NCBI RefSeq assembly: GCF_918697925.1
Contig: NZ_CAKKMF010000015.1
Span: forward strand, 1-64,000
Length of the DNA: 64,000 bases
Direction of reading: 5' to 3'
DNA from: Arthrobacter sp. Bi26
GTDB taxonomy: Bacteria; Actinomycetota; Actinomycetes; Actinomycetales; Micrococcaceae
The translations under genes were made by a program, and so were the position numbers. The notes under the pieces were generated by a model. That model was not told the origin of the DNA and made no database searches. It saw only the letters and a list, made by a program, of their open reading frames with translations. Shown one piece after another: positions 51,915-62,230 of the stretch (the stretch's first letter is position 1; every line of letters starts with the position of its first letter).

Positions 51915-53054
51915 ATGACAGTTCAACTGGGTATGCCCCAGCCCCGCGCGGCAGGCAGTCCCGGAGCGGGGATGCCTCCTGCAACCTCACTGTCCGGGCG
52001 CCCGGAGGGCCTGCCTGCCGGGCTGGTGGATCGCTACGGCCGCCGCGCCACGGACATGCGCCTCTCACTGACGGACAAGTGCAATCTGCGCTGCACCTAT
52101 TGCATGCCGGCCGAGGGCCTGGAGTGGTTGTCCAAGCAGGCGGTGATGTCCGCGGAGGAAATCGTCCGGATCGTGCGGATCGGCGTCGACATGCTCGGCG
52201 TACGTGAATTGCGGCTGACCGGCGGCGAGCCCCTGGTGCGCGCGGACCTGCTGGAGATCATCGGCGCGCTCCGCCAGGCCCACCCCGGGCTGCCGATCTC
52301 AATGACCACCAACGGCGTCGGCCTGGACAAGAAGGCCGCCGGACTCAAGGCTGCGGGACTCTCCAGGATCAACGTCTCACTGGATTCCCTGCACGAGGAA
52401 ACTTTTGCGAAGCTGACCCGCCGCCCCTTCCTGAACAAGGTCCTCGCCGGCGTCGACGCCGCCTGGGCTGCAGGCCTGGGCCCGGTCAAGCTCAACGCTG
52501 TGCTCATGCGGGGGATCAACGACACCGAGTCCCCGGCCCTGCTGGCCTGGGCACTGGACCGCGGCTATGAACTGCGCTTCATCGAGCAGATGCCGCTGGA
52601 CGCGGACCACGGCTGGACCCGACGGAACATGATCACCGCCGCGGAGATCCGCGAACTTCTCTCCGCCGACTACGTGCTCAGATCCGACCCGCGGGACCGC
52701 GACGGCGCCCCGGCGGAACGGTTCGAGGTCAGGGCCCGTGTTCCCGGCACCGACCAGGCCACCGGCCCCGTGCTCGGCACCGTGGGCATCATCGCCTCCG
52801 TCACGGAGCCGTTCTGTTCCGACTGCCGCCGCACGCGCATCACCGCCGAGGGCAAGATCATGAGCTGCCTGTTCTCACGCGAGGAAGTGGACCTGCTTGG
52901 CCTGCTGCGCGAGGGCGCAAGCGACGAACAGCTCGCCGAACGCTGGCAGGATGCCATGTGGATCAAGCCCAAGGCCCACGGCATGGACCACGTGGGCCTC
53001 GGCTCCCCCGACTTCGTCCAGCCGGACCGCAGCATGAGCGCCATCGGAGGCTGA
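51915..53054 (+). CDS. moaA: GTP 3',8-cyclase
   Basis: MoaA is a radical SAM enzyme that starts Moco synthesis from GTP. The 379-residue protein has the N-terminal cluster motif CNLRCTYCMPAEGLEWL (CxxxCxxC), ELRLTGGEPLVRADLLEII, and the C-terminal cluster SVTEPFCSDCRRTRITAEGKIMSCLFS. It ends with the conserved terminal GG (SAIGG). About 30 extra N-terminal residues precede GLVDRYGRRATDMRLSLTDKCN. Confidence 0.96.
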   Translation: MTVQLGMPQPRAAGSPGAGMPPATSLSGRPEGLPAGLVDRYGRRATDMRLSLTDKCNLRCTYCMPAEGLEWLSKQAVMSAEEIVRIVRIGVDMLGVRELRLTGGEPLVRADLLEIIGALRQAHPGLPISMTTNGVGLDKKAAGLKAAGLSRINVSLDSLHEETFAKLTRRPFLNKVLAGVDAAWAAGLGPVKLNAVLMRGINDTESPALLAWALDRGYELRFIEQMPLDADHGWTRRNMITAAEIRELLSADYVLRSDPRDRDGAPAERFEVRARVPGTDQATGPVLGTVGIIASVTEPFCSDCRRTRITAEGKIMSCLFSREEVDLLGLLREGASDEQLAERWQDAMWIKPKAHGMDHVGLGSPDFVQPDRSMSAIGG

Positions 53055-53061
53055 TTTTTTC

Positions 53062-53328
53062 GTGAACGTACGCTACTTCGCTGCGGCGCGCGCTGCCGCC
53101 GGCGTGGATGAGGAACGCTACGACCTCGCCGACGGCGACACCCTCGCTTCGCTGCTCGAGGCGATCCTCGCCGTCGAGCGCCCCGAACCGCCCGCCGGTA
53201 CGCCGCCGCTGGCCCGCATCCTGTCCCGCTCCAGCTTCCTGCTCAACGAAGTTGCCGTGCGGGACCACGCCGCGGCGCTCAAGCCGGCCGACGTCGTGGA
53301 CGTGCTGCCGCCGTTCGCCGGCGGGTAG
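53062..53328 (+). CDS. moaD: Molybdopterin synthase sulfur carrier subunit
   Basis: An 88-residue ubiquitin-like protein with NVRYFAAARAAAGVDEERYDL at the start and the essential C-terminal Gly-Gly (VLPPFAGG) that is activated as thiocarboxylate. Start is GTG at 53062, 7 nt after the moaA stop. Confidence 0.93.
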   Translation: MNVRYFAAARAAAGVDEERYDLADGDTLASLLEAILAVERPEPPAGTPPLARILSRSSFLLNEVAVRDHAAALKPADVVDVLPPFAGG

Positions 53329-53429
53329 GCGCAGCACGCCCAGGCTTTTCTGGGGTGTCGCGCGGGCCTGACCGGTCCTAGAGTGTGGCATATCCCCCGC
53401 GGGCGGCAAACACCAGTCAGGAGAGTGCC

Positions 53430-53711
53430 ATGTTTACCTTGCAGATCGAGCATCAGGTCAAGGATTTCGGGATGTGGAAAGCGGCTTTCGACCGCGACCC
53501 GGTGAACCGCGCAGCATCCGGAGTCACTGCCTACCGCATCAGCCGCCCGGTGGACGACCCGCTCTATGTGGTGGTCGAGCTGGATTTCGAGCAGCGCGGT
53601 CAGGCAGAAGCCCTGTTAGCCAATCTTCGGGCGAAGGTCTGGAACTCCGACGACGCCGCCCCGGCCCTTCAGGGGGCTCCCAAGACCCGGATCCTCGAGG
53701 CCGCATCCTGA
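53430..53711 (+). CDS. Small dimeric alpha/beta-barrel-like protein
   Basis: A 93-residue protein with a ferredoxin-like pattern ([45 protein letters not shown]) that suggests a member of the antibiotic-biosynthesis-monooxygenase or cyclase-like dimeric alpha-beta barrel group. The family is not certain. ATG at 53430 has AGGAGAG upstream. It probably has its own promoter, as 101 nt separate it from moaD. Confidence 0.7.
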   Translation: MFTLQIEHQVKDFGMWKAAFDRDPVNRAASGVTAYRISRPVDDPLYVVVELDFEQRGQAEALLANLRAKVWNSDDAAPALQGAPKTRILEAAS

Positions 53712-53802
53712 AGGCGCGGACCGGAGAACCCCCGGCCGCGAACCGGCCCGGAATAACCCACCCTAAAATCCGGCGCCGAGCCCGGCGCCGGAGCCCGGGG
53801 CT

Positions 53803-54300
53803 TCACGCCGGGATGGACGCGCCCTCAGCGACGCGGCGGCACACAGTGGTCATGAAGGGGGTGAAGTCGCTCGCCCTGCCCAGGCGGAGACCGGCAGCGT
53901 GCGTCAGTTCGCCGTCCTCCACCCGGAAGGTGTGCCGCGCGGTGCCGCGGTCACTGCGCCGTTCCACAGTCAACGTGCCGCCATCCACGCTGGCGCGCGC
54001 CGGCGCCTCGGGCGGCAGCCCCAGGCTGTTGACGTGGTACCAGAAGGTGTCGGGGTGGTCCGGATCCGACGTGAAGACACCGTGGCCTTCGGAACGGGTC
54101 CCGTCCGCATCCGTATGCCGGTAGCTCTGGGTGACGGCAAGCCCGGCAGCCGCCCGGGAAAAGATGATCTCGGTGTCCGCGCTGCGCGCCGGACCCCACG
54201 CGGTTGCCTCCCAGTGCGTGGTCCCCGTCCAATGGCCCAGGAACGCCTCAAGCGCCTCGCATGCACTGCCTGGCAGTGGCCGGTCCACAGTTTCTCCCAT
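53803..54300 (-). CDS. DUF1579-type protein
   Basis: A 165-residue soluble protein with the lipocalin-like THAP4/DUF1579 pattern: LEAFLGHWTGTTHWEATAWGPARSADTEIIFSRA, GTRSEGHGVFTSDPDHPDTFWYHVNS, VERRSDRGTARHTFRVEDG. The function is unknown; relatives bind heme or fatty acids. The start ATG at 54300 has GGAGGAA 6 nt upstream. Confidence 0.7.
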   Translation of the reverse strand: MGETVDRPLPGSACEALEAFLGHWTGTTHWEATAWGPARSADTEIIFSRAAAGLAVTQSYRHTDADGTRSEGHGVFTSDPDHPDTFWYHVNSLGLPPEAPARASVDGGTLTVERRSDRGTARHTFRVEDGELTHAAGLRLGRASDFTPFMTTVCRRVAEGASIPA

Positions 54301-54436
54301 ATGGAGTTCCTCCCGAGTGACCCCGCCACCATCATGACGCCGCGCCTGCTGTGGTGTAAAGACCGGCCGCGCCCCGACCGGCCGTGCCCAGTCGCGCTAT
54401 ACAGGGCCCACAGTGCAGCTATCGGCCCGGAATTAC

Positions 54437-55780
54437 CTAGAGCCCAAACGTCTCGGTTTCCTCAAACGGGCCGACCACCGTGACGGTTCGCGGGGCGGCC
54501 GCGAGCTCACGGGCGAGCTCCTGGACCTCCGCTGCCGTGACGGCCTTGATCTGGCGGAGGGTTTCATCGATGTCCTGGTACTCGCCGGAGACCAGTTCCG
54601 CGCGGCCCAGCCGGGACATCCGGGAACCGGTGTCCTCCAGCGCCAGCACGATTCCGCCGCACAGCTGACCCACGGCCTTCCGGAGCTCCTCGTCGGAGAT
54701 GCCGTCCGCAGCCAGCTTGTCCAGTTCGGCCCCGAGCAGCTCAACGACCTGCCGGACCTTCGACGGCGTGCATCCGGCGTACATGCCGAAGTAGCCGGCG
54801 TCGGCGTAGGAGGACGCGAACGAGTACGTCGAGTAGACGAGGCCGCGCTTTTCCCGGACCTCCTGGAAGAGCCGGGAGGACATGCCGCCGCCGAGGACGG
54901 CGTTGAGCACACTCATGACAAAGCGGCGGTCGTCCGTGGCGACAAGCGAGGGGCAACCCATGATGATGTTGGCCTGCTCCACCGGGCGCTTGACCACATG
55001 CAGGCCGGCCGTGCCGGTGATCGCAGCGCGCTCGGTGGAGCGGCGCTGCACGGGCGCGGCAGCGGCCTCAAGGTTCCAGCCGGCAGAGTGGAGGGCATCC
55101 ACCACGAGCCCGCAGACGACGTCGTGGTCCAGCCCGCCGGCCGCGGTGACCACGAGCTCGTCGGGACGGTAGTAGCGGCGGTAGTGGTCCCACACCGAGT
55201 CGCGCGCCACGGCCCGGATCGCTGCCGGGGTGCCGCCGATGGGGCGCCCCAGCGGGTGCGTTCCCAGCACTGCGGCGACGAAGTTCTCGTGCGCGACGTC
55301 AGTGGGATCGTCGCTGTCCATGGCGATTTCCTCGAGGATGACGTCCCGCTCCTGCTCCATCTCCTGCGGGTCCAGGACGGCGCCGGTGATCATGTCAGCG
55401 ATGACGTCGATCGCCATGGGAAGGTCCGTGTCCAGCACGCGGGCGAAGTAGCAGGTACTCTCCTTCGCGGTGGCGGCGTTCGATTCCCCGCCGACCTCGT
55501 CGAAGGCCGACGCGATCTCCAGCGCGGTGCGGCGCTTGGTGCCCTTGAAGAGCAGATGCTCCAAAAAGTGCGTGGAGCCGTGCTGGCCGGGAGCCTCGTC
55601 GCGGGAGCCCACCCCGACCCAGAAACCGATCGTGGCAGAGCGCTGGCCGGGCATCGCTTCGGTGAGCACGCGGACGCCGCCGGGCAGGACCGAGCGTCGC
55701 ACCTCGGAACCGCCGTCGGCTCCGTGGATCAGGGTGTCAGCGTGCTGGTTCTGCTCTAGCGGCAGGGGGACGACAGTCAT
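54437..55780 (-). CDS. M16-family zinc metallopeptidase
   Basis: The 447-residue protein has the inverted zinc motif HFLEH (STHFLEHLLFKGTKRRTA) and the downstream Glu ligand in ATAKESTCYFARVL. The second M16 domain lacks the motif, as usual (VQEVREKRGLVYSTYSFASS). It is the processing-protease-like partner gene found next to pnp throughout actinobacteria. No substrate is known. ATG at 55780 has AAAGG upstream; TTG one codon earlier is possible. Confidence 0.92.
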   Translation of the reverse strand: MTVVPLPLEQNQHADTLIHGADGGSEVRRSVLPGGVRVLTEAMPGQRSATIGFWVGVGSRDEAPGQHGSTHFLEHLLFKGTKRRTALEIASAFDEVGGESNAATAKESTCYFARVLDTDLPMAIDVIADMITGAVLDPQEMEQERDVILEEIAMDSDDPTDVAHENFVAAVLGTHPLGRPIGGTPAAIRAVARDSVWDHYRRYYRPDELVVTAAGGLDHDVVCGLVVDALHSAGWNLEAAAAPVQRRSTERAAITGTAGLHVVKRPVEQANIIMGCPSLVATDDRRFVMSVLNAVLGGGMSSRLFQEVREKRGLVYSTYSFASSYADAGYFGMYAGCTPSKVRQVVELLGAELDKLAADGISDEELRKAVGQLCGGIVLALEDTGSRMSRLGRAELVSGEYQDIDETLRQIKAVTAAEVQELARELAAAPRTVTVVGPFEETETFGL

Positions 55781-55834
55781 CAAGGCCTTTCATTGAACAC
55801 GTGCCAAATCTGCCTGCAATCCTACCTTTAACAG

Positions 55835-55869
55835 CAGCGGGGCCGGTGGATGATCCACCGGCCCCGCTG
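55835..55869 (-). terminator. Hairpin between pnp and the M16 peptidase gene
   Basis: A perfect 16-bp stem (CAGCGGGGCCGGTGGA, loop 3 nt) lies 16 nt after the pnp stop. T-rich sequence after it on the minus strand is weak (CTGTT), so termination may be partial and the M16 gene could be reached by read-through. Confidence 0.75.
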
Positions 55870-55885
55870 TTTGACTCAGGAGAGA

Positions 55886-58126
55886 CTACTCTGCGGCGTC
55901 CGCGGAGACCTCAGCGTTGTCTGCGTCCGCACCCTCAGCCACGACGGGTGAGAGGGAGAGCTTGCCGCGGTCGTCGATCTTGGTGATTTCCACCTGGATC
56001 TTCTGGCCCACGGAGACGACGTCCTCGACGTTGTCCACGCGCTTGCCGCCGGCGATCTTGCGCAGCTCGGAGATGTGCAGGAGGCCGTCCTTACCCGGGG
56101 TCAGGGAAACGAAGGCGCCGAAGGTGGTGGTCTTGACGACCGTGCCCAGGTAGCGCTCACCGATTTCCGGGATCTGCGGGTTGGCGATGGCGTTGATCGC
56201 GGACCGTGCTGCGTCGGCAGACGGGCCGTTGGTGGCGCCAATGTAGACAGTTCCGTCGTCCTCGATCGAGATGTCGGCTCCGGTGTCTTCCTGGATCTGG
56301 TTGATCATCTTGCCCTTCGGGCCGATGACCTCGCCGATCTTGTCTACCGGGATCTTGACCGCGATGACGCGCGGCGCGAACTCGGAGAGCTCGTCCGGGG
56401 TGTCGATCGCGGAGTTCAGGACGTCCAGGATGTGCAGGCGCGCTTCACGAGCCTGCTTCAGGGCGGCGGCCAGGACCGAGGCGGGGATGCCGTCGAGCTT
56501 CGTGTCCAGCTGGATGGCCGTGACGAACTCGGAGGTACCGGCAACCTTGAAGTCCATGTCGCCGAAGGCATCTTCGGCGCCGAGGATATCGGTCAGGGCG
56601 GCGTAGCGGGTCTGGCCGTCAACCTGGTCAGAGACCAGGCCCATGGCGATACCGGCAACGGCAGCCTTCAGCGGCACGCCTGCGTTGAGCAGGGACAGCG
56701 TGGAGGCGCAGACGGAACCCATCGACGTCGAACCGTTGGAGCTGAGAGCCTCAGACACCTGGCGGATGGCGTAAGGGAATTCCTCGCGGGAGGGCAGCAC
56801 CGGCATGATGGCGCGCTCTGCGAGGGCACCGTGGCCGATTTCGCGGCGCTTCGGGGAACCGACGCGGCCGGTCTCGCCGGTGGAGTACGGCGGGAAGTTG
56901 TAGTTGTGCATGTAGCGCTTGCGCGTCACGGGAGACAGCGAGTCGATCTGCTGTTCCATCTTGAGCATGTTCAGCGTGGTGACACCCATGATCTGGGTCT
57001 CGCCGCGTTCGAAGATGGCCGAGCCGTGGACGCGGGGCAGAACCTCAACCTCGGCGGTGAGCTGGCGGATGTCCGTCAGGCCACGGCCGTCGATGCGGAT
57101 CTGGTCCTTGAGGATGCGCTGGCGCACAACCTGCTTGGTGACGGAGCGGAAGGCTGCGGACAGCTCCTTCTCGCGGCCTTCGAACTGGCCGGCAAGGGAA
57201 GAGGTGACCTCGTCCTTGAGCTCGTCCGAAGCGGTGTCGCGTTCCTGCTTGTCGGCGATCTGGAAGACAGCGGCCAGCTTCTCGGCGGCAGCGGACTCCA
57301 CAGCGGCGTAGACGTCGTCCTGGTAGTCCAGGAAGACCGGGAACTCGACGGTCGGCTTGGCGGCGCGTGCTGCCAGGTCGGACTGTGCTTCGCAGAGGGC
57401 CTTGATGAACGGCTTGGCAGCCTCGAGGCCTTCGGAGACAACCTCTTCGGTCGGGGCGGTGGCGCCCTGTTCCTTGATGAGGTTCCAGGAGTTGTCGGTG
57501 GCTTCGGCTTCAACCATCATGATGGCGACGTCGTCACCGGCGATGCGGCCGGCAACGACCATGTTGAAGACGGCGTTCTCGAGCTGGGAGTGCTTCGGGA
57601 ACGCAACCCACTGCGAGCCGTTCTCGTCGGCAACGAGGGCAACGCGGACGCCGCCGATCGGGCCGGAGAAGGGCAGGCCGGAAAGCTGGGTGGACATCGA
57701 GGACGCGTTGATCGCGACGACGTCGTAGAGCTCGTCCGGGTTGATGGACAGCACGGTGACGACGATCTGGACCTCGTTGCGCAGGCCCTTGACGAACGCG
57801 GGGCGCAGCGGGCGGTCCATGAGGCGGCAGGCCAGGATGGCTTCCGTGGAGGGACGGCCTTCGCGGCGGAAGAACGAGCCCGGGATGCGGCCGGCGGCGT
57901 ACATACGCTCTTCGACGTCGACAGTCAGCGGGAAGAAGTCGAAACCTTCACGCGGGTGCTTGCCGGCGGTGGTTGCGGACAGCAGCGCGGTCTCTTCGTC
58001 GATGTAGACCATCGCTGCGCCGGCTGCCTGCTTCGCAAGGCGGCCGGTTTCAAAGCGGATTACACGCTTGCCGAAGCGGCCATTGTCAATGACTGCTTCT
58101 GAGAACTGGATTTCGGGACCCTCCAT
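55886..58126 (-). CDS. pnp: Polyribonucleotide nucleotidyltransferase
   Basis: PNPase degrades RNA 3'-5' phosphorolytically. In actinobacteria it may also make RNA tails. The 746-residue protein has two RNase PH domains ([37 protein letters not shown]), then KH ([30 protein letters not shown]) and S1 ([33 protein letters not shown]) domains. A canonical GGAGGTGA lies 7 nt before the ATG at 58126. It follows rpsO on the same strand, as in many bacteria. Confidence 0.96.
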   Translation of the reverse strand: MEGPEIQFSEAVIDNGRFGKRVIRFETGRLAKQAAGAAMVYIDEETALLSATTAGKHPREGFDFFPLTVDVEERMYAAGRIPGSFFRREGRPSTEAILACRLMDRPLRPAFVKGLRNEVQIVVTVLSINPDELYDVVAINASSMSTQLSGLPFSGPIGGVRVALVADENGSQWVAFPKHSQLENAVFNMVVAGRIAGDDVAIMMVEAEATDNSWNLIKEQGATAPTEEVVSEGLEAAKPFIKALCEAQSDLAARAAKPTVEFPVFLDYQDDVYAAVESAAAEKLAAVFQIADKQERDTASDELKDEVTSSLAGQFEGREKELSAAFRSVTKQVVRQRILKDQIRIDGRGLTDIRQLTAEVEVLPRVHGSAIFERGETQIMGVTTLNMLKMEQQIDSLSPVTRKRYMHNYNFPPYSTGETGRVGSPKRREIGHGALAERAIMPVLPSREEFPYAIRQVSEALSSNGSTSMGSVCASTLSLLNAGVPLKAAVAGIAMGLVSDQVDGQTRYAALTDILGAEDAFGDMDFKVAGTSEFVTAIQLDTKLDGIPASVLAAALKQAREARLHILDVLNSAIDTPDELSEFAPRVIAVKIPVDKIGEVIGPKGKMINQIQEDTGADISIEDDGTVYIGATNGPSADAARSAINAIANPQIPEIGERYLGTVVKTTTFGAFVSLTPGKDGLLHISELRKIAGGKRVDNVEDVVSVGQKIQVEITKIDDRGKLSLSPVVAEGADADNAEVSADAAE

Positions 58127-58330
58127 AGAGAGTCACCTCCGTTTCATGGTTCACGGAGCCCAGCCGCATCAACCCAGTCCAGCATCTGTCTACTGGCCTG
58201 CACTGCACCCGGTCATCGATCGAGACCCACGGGCCGGGCCTCATTCCTTGAGGCCGTTCCCGGGGATCACTACCGAGGACCGCGAATGCGTGATGCGGTT
58301 GATCCTCCTGTTTAGTTTTTTCCTGAAGAA

Positions 58331-58361
58331 GGCGGCCCTTTCCGGTCCGGAAGGGGCCGCC
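58331..58361 (-). terminator. Hairpin terminator after rpsO
   Basis: GGCGGCCCTTTCCGG (58331-58345) pairs with CCGGAAGGGGCCGCC (58347-58361), with one G-T pair, and the loop is a single unpaired base in this view (the inner pairs would open in practice). On the minus strand TTCTTC follows. It lies 12 nt after the rpsO stop. Confidence 0.7.
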
Positions 58362-58373
58362 CCTTAAAGCTGA

Positions 58374-58643
58374 CTAGCGACGCAGGCCGAGGCGCTCGAT
58401 GAGCTGACGGTAGCGGGTGATGTCAGTGTTCTTGAGGTAGGTGAGCATGCGCTTGCGACGACCAACCATGGCCAGCAGACCGCGCTGGGTGTGGTAATCG
58501 TGCTTGTGCTCCTTCATGTGCTCAGTGAGATCCTTGATCCGCTGAGTCAGGACTGCAACCTGGACCTCCGGCGAACCGGTGTCGCCCTCGGACGTTGCGA
58601 AATCCTTGATGATGGACTGCTTTACAGCGGCTTCAAGTGCCAC
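58374..58643 (-). CDS. rpsO: 30S ribosomal protein S15
   Basis: An 89-residue protein with the standard S15 sequence: [48 protein letters not shown] pattern and a terminal LIERLGLRR. It binds 16S rRNA helices 20-22 in early 30S assembly. Start GTG at 58643 with AGGAG about 7 nt upstream. Confidence 0.97.
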   Translation of the reverse strand: MALEAAVKQSIIKDFATSEGDTGSPEVQVAVLTQRIKDLTEHMKEHKHDYHTQRGLLAMVGRRKRMLTYLKNTDITRYRQLIERLGLRR

Positions 58644-58781
58644 AATAACTCCTAGAGATGTGCCGTGAGGCCCGAATCAGTAATTCACTGCCGGGGGTGC
58701 CGTCCCGGAATCCCCCGCCGAAGCCGGGCATTCCGTACACAACAGGAGCCAGCCGCCACGGACTGCAGCCGGATCCAACGT

Positions 58782-60110
58782 TCAGTTTAGTGGCACGTCC
58801 GTGGTCTTGTCGAAACTGCCAGCCGCGCCGGCCGCGCCGCCCTGGGATGCGTCTCCGCTTTCCTGGCCCGAAAGCAGCTCCCGGATCGCGGCGACGCCGC
58901 GGTACACCTCCGCATAGGAGGTGCTCAGGGGTGACAGCCCGATCCTGATGCCTTGCGGGGCACGGAAATCGGGAATCACATCCTGATCCCACAACACGGC
59001 CGTCATTTCACGGAAGGCAGGGTGGTCCACCGTCACGTGGCTGCCGCGCAGTGCCGGGTCCCGCGGGGTGGACAGCTGCACACCGGCCGGTGCCAGCCAG
59101 GCGTCGAAGAGTTCGAGGGCATAGGCCGTGAGCAGCTGTGACTTCTCCCGGAGGCCAGCCATCCCCGCTTCCTCGATCAGGTCCAGGGTGCCGCGCATGG
59201 CGAGCATGCCGAAAATGGCCGGGGTGCCGCTGAGGAAGCCCCGGATGCCGGGGGCGGCCTCGTAGCCGGGACCCATTTCGAACGCGTCCTTGCGTCCCAT
59301 CCAGCCCCAGATCGGCTGCTGAAGTCCGGCCAGGTGCCGGGTGTTGACGTAGGCGAACGCGGGCGATCCCGGTCCCCCGTTCAGGTACTTGTACGTGCAG
59401 CCGGCCGCGAAGTCGACGTCGGCGTCGTCCAAAGCGATCTCCACCGACCCGGCGGAGTGGCACAGGTCCCACACCACCAGGGCGCCGGCGTCGTGGACTG
59501 CCGCGGTGATAGCCGGAAGGTCCGCGAGGAAACCGGAGCGGTAGGCAATCTGGCTCAGGACCACGACGGCGGTGGCCGGGCCCGTGGCGGCCCGCACCTG
59601 CTCGACCGTGACACCGGAGGCGGGATCGGCGTCGATCCAGCGCAGGGTCAGGCCTTCTTCGCGCGCGATTCCCTCCACCAGGTACCGGTCGGTGGGGAAA
59701 TTGTCCGTGTCCAGGACGATTTCCGTCCGCGCCGGATCCGTCACAGCTGCCAGGGCGGCGCGGATGAGCTTGTACAGCACCACGGTGGTGGAATCGGCAA
59801 TGATGGTCTGCCCGGGCGCCGCGCCGAGCACTGCGCGGCCGAGCTGGTCGCCGATGGCCTGGGGCAGTTCGAGCCATTCCTCGTCCCAGCCCCGGATCAG
59901 GCGGCCGCCCCAGCTGTCCTGGATGAAGCTGCTGATGTCCGTGACGGTCCGCTTGAGCGGCCGGCCCAGGGAGTTGCCGTCAAGGTAGGACAAATCCGTG
60001 TCCGTGCCGACGAAGTGGTCGCGGTAGCCGGCCAGCGGATCGGCGGCGTCGAGATCGAGGGCGCGCTGCCACAGATTGTCCGTTGCGTCGGTGCCGGCGG
60101 AGATGCTCAC
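58782..60110 (-). CDS. kynU: Kynureninase
   Basis: KynU cleaves kynurenine to anthranilate and alanine. The 442-residue PLP enzyme has LSYLDGNSLGRPLK at the start, the substrate-binding VVLSQIAYRSGFLAD, WDLCHSAGSVEI, and the PLP lysine in GCTYKYLNGGPGSPAF. The final 25 residues are Gly/Ala-rich. The GTG overlaps the kynA stop (GTGA). Kynurenine formamidase is not adjacent. Confidence 0.94.
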   Translation of the reverse strand: MSISAGTDATDNLWQRALDLDAADPLAGYRDHFVGTDTDLSYLDGNSLGRPLKRTVTDISSFIQDSWGGRLIRGWDEEWLELPQAIGDQLGRAVLGAAPGQTIIADSTTVVLYKLIRAALAAVTDPARTEIVLDTDNFPTDRYLVEGIAREEGLTLRWIDADPASGVTVEQVRAATGPATAVVVLSQIAYRSGFLADLPAITAAVHDAGALVVWDLCHSAGSVEIALDDADVDFAAGCTYKYLNGGPGSPAFAYVNTRHLAGLQQPIWGWMGRKDAFEMGPGYEAAPGIRGFLSGTPAIFGMLAMRGTLDLIEEAGMAGLREKSQLLTAYALELFDAWLAPAGVQLSTPRDPALRGSHVTVDHPAFREMTAVLWDQDVIPDFRAPQGIRIGLSPLSTSYAEVYRGVAAIRELLSGQESGDASQGGAAGAAGSFDKTTDVPLN

Positions 60111-60961
60111 TGGCCGATCTCCGTCCGCACGGCGAAGAGCTCAGGGAAAAAGGTCAGCTCGAGGGCCTTCTGCAGGAACGCGGCACCGCTGGATCCGCCG
60201 GTGCCGGCCTTCATGCCGATGGTGCGCTGGACGGTGCGCAGGTGGCGGAAACGCCACAGCTGGAAATTGTCCTCAAGGTCCACGAGTTCCTCGCAAGCCT
60301 CGTACGCGCCCCAGTTGTCGGCGGCGTTTTCGTAGATGTACTTGAACACCGGGACGAGCTCAGGGCAGAACTCGTGGGCCTTGGTGACGTCGCGCTCCAG
60401 CACGGAGGCCGGGACGTCAAAGCCCTGGCGCTTGAGATACGCGAGGAAATCGTCGTAGATGCTGGGGGCTTCGAGCAGTTCGCGCAGCATCCCGTGGGCC
60501 TCGGGGTCCGATTCGAACACCGGGAGCATCTTGGCGTTCTTGTTGCCCAGAAGGAACTCGACCGCGCGGTACTGGCTGGACTGGAATCCGGACGAGTTGC
60601 CGAGGAAGCCGCGGAACTGGGAGTACTCGGTAGGTGTCAGGGTGGCCAGCACGGACCATTGCTCGGTGAGCGTCTTCTGGATGTGCTTGACCCGGGCGAT
60701 CGCCTTCAGGGCGGACCCGAGGTCGTCCGATCGCAGCCAGGCGGCAGCGCTGCGAAGCTCATGCAGTACCAGCTTCAGCCACAGCTCCGTGGTCTGGTGC
60801 TGGATGATGAACAGCATCTCGTCGTGGTGTTCCGGAGTGCTGACCGGCTGCTGGGCGCTGAGCAGGGTGGGCAACTGCAGGTACGACGCGTAGCTCATGC
60901 GCGTGCTGAAGTCCCGGACAATGTCCTGGTCCAGTTCCCTCGTGTTCTTCTCGATGGTCAC
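60107..60961 (-). CDS. kynA: Tryptophan 2,3-dioxygenase
   Basis: KynA is a heme enzyme that opens the indole ring of tryptophan to N-formylkynurenine. The 284-residue protein has YASYLQLPTLLSAQQPVS, the distal His segment HHDEMLFIIQHQTTELWLKL, the NSSGFQSSQYRAVEFLLG motif and the proximal heme His in LWRFRHLRTVQRTIG. Start GTG at 60961, with GGAAGG upstream. With kynU it forms a two-gene tryptophan degradation operon. Confidence 0.94.
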   Translation of the reverse strand: MTIEKNTRELDQDIVRDFSTRMSYASYLQLPTLLSAQQPVSTPEHHDEMLFIIQHQTTELWLKLVLHELRSAAAWLRSDDLGSALKAIARVKHIQKTLTEQWSVLATLTPTEYSQFRGFLGNSSGFQSSQYRAVEFLLGNKNAKMLPVFESDPEAHGMLRELLEAPSIYDDFLAYLKRQGFDVPASVLERDVTKAHEFCPELVPVFKYIYENAADNWGAYEACEELVDLEDNFQLWRFRHLRTVQRTIGMKAGTGGSSGAAFLQKALELTFFPELFAVRTEIGQ

Positions 60962-61056
60962 GTCTCTTGCCTTCCTTGCCAAGTGGCTGTGAATCAGCGC
61001 GGCTTCAGTGAGTGGGAACACGCCAGCGCGGGGTTTGGTGTCGTTCGGGCCGGTTG

Positions 61057-62040
61057 TCAGCGGGCGAACAGGATGTCGTGCGCCTGGACGACGTCCAGGC
61101 GCATCTGATCCACCAATGCCTCAGGCCCACGGTACGCCACCATGCCCCGGAGCCTGGTGACAAATTCCACCACAACTGTCTGGTCGTACAGATCAAATTC
61201 GTCGGGGGACTCTTCCGGGCGGTCGATCACATGGGCCTCAACCTGACGGCTCACGCCGTCGAACGTGGGGTTGGAGCCCACGGAGATGGCGGCAGGCCAG
61301 CGGGTGCCCGCCTGGTCGACGAGCCAGCCGGCGTAGATCCCGTCGGCGGGAATGTACCCGCTGGCCGTCGGGGCGAGGTTTGCCGTGGGGAAGCCGAGGT
61401 CGCGGCCGCGTGCGGCACCGTGCACCACCTCGCCGCGCATCCGGTGCGGCCTGCCCAGCACCGCAGCGGCGGTGGCAACGTCGCCCTCGCGCAGGGCCTC
61501 ACGGACCCACGTGGACGAGCAGCGGCGGTCCGTCCCGTCGTCGTCGTGGATGGGGAAGCCTTCAGAGCCGAACTCGCTGATGACCAGCACCTCGAAACCG
61601 AGCTTCCGCCCCAGCTCCTGCATGGTGGAGAGGTCCCCGGAATTGCCGCGGCCGAACCGGGCGTCGTGGCCGACCACCACGTGGCTTGCCTTCAGGCCGT
61701 CCACCAGGACCGCGGCGGCAAATTCTTCAGGGGTCAGGCTGGCGAGTTCCATCGAGTACTTCATCACCAGCACGGCATCGAGGCCGAGCTCGCCCAGGGC
61801 CACCAGCTTGTCCTCCAGCCCCATGATCAGCTCGGGAGCCGACTCGGGACGGTGCACTTGCGCCGGGTGCGGATCGAAGGTGATCGCGACGGCGCGGGCG
61901 TGGTTCAATCGGGCGGTGCGGATCAGCTGCGACAGCACCTGCTGGTGGCCGCGGTGCACGCCGTCGAAATTGCCGAAAGTGACAACCGAAGGACCAAAGT
62001 CCGCCGGGACTTCGGACAGATCGTTCCAGATGTGGACCAT
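61057..62040 (-). CDS. ribF: Bifunctional riboflavin kinase/FMN adenylyltransferase
   Basis: RibF makes FMN and FAD. The 327-residue protein has an N-terminal adenylyltransferase domain (VVTFGNFDGVHRGHQQVLSQL, AITFDPHPAQVHRP, and the SSTWVREALREGDV segment) and a C-terminal flavokinase domain (GEVVHGAARGRDLGFPTANLA, DGIYAGWLV). The ATG at 62040 begins the conserved MVHIWNDLSEVP. In many actinobacteria it follows truB and precedes rpsO; here kynUA lies between. Confidence 0.95.
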   Translation of the reverse strand: MVHIWNDLSEVPADFGPSVVTFGNFDGVHRGHQQVLSQLIRTARLNHARAVAITFDPHPAQVHRPESAPELIMGLEDKLVALGELGLDAVLVMKYSMELASLTPEEFAAAVLVDGLKASHVVVGHDARFGRGNSGDLSTMQELGRKLGFEVLVISEFGSEGFPIHDDDGTDRRCSSTWVREALREGDVATAAAVLGRPHRMRGEVVHGAARGRDLGFPTANLAPTASGYIPADGIYAGWLVDQAGTRWPAAISVGSNPTFDGVSRQVEAHVIDRPEESPDEFDLYDQTVVVEFVTRLRGMVAYRGPEALVDQMRLDVVQAHDILFAR

Positions 62041-62230
62041 CAACCTCGCCTTTTGCTGCCTGCCATGAACTCCCCCGGAGCGACCGTGCCGGCTCCGGAA
62101 CTCTCTAAGATTACCCGCATTCCGGGCCGCTCCCGGACGGTTCGTAGGCTTCCGGGCAGCCTCGCCCGGGGACACCCTGCGGGACCGCGATGTAGGGGCG
62201 GCAGGTCGACCGTGTCCGGGCAGGTGCTGA

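Noticed and set aside
56075..58102. 675-codon plus-strand frame opposite pnp
   Set aside because: It mirrors PNPase codons; length is explained by high GC.
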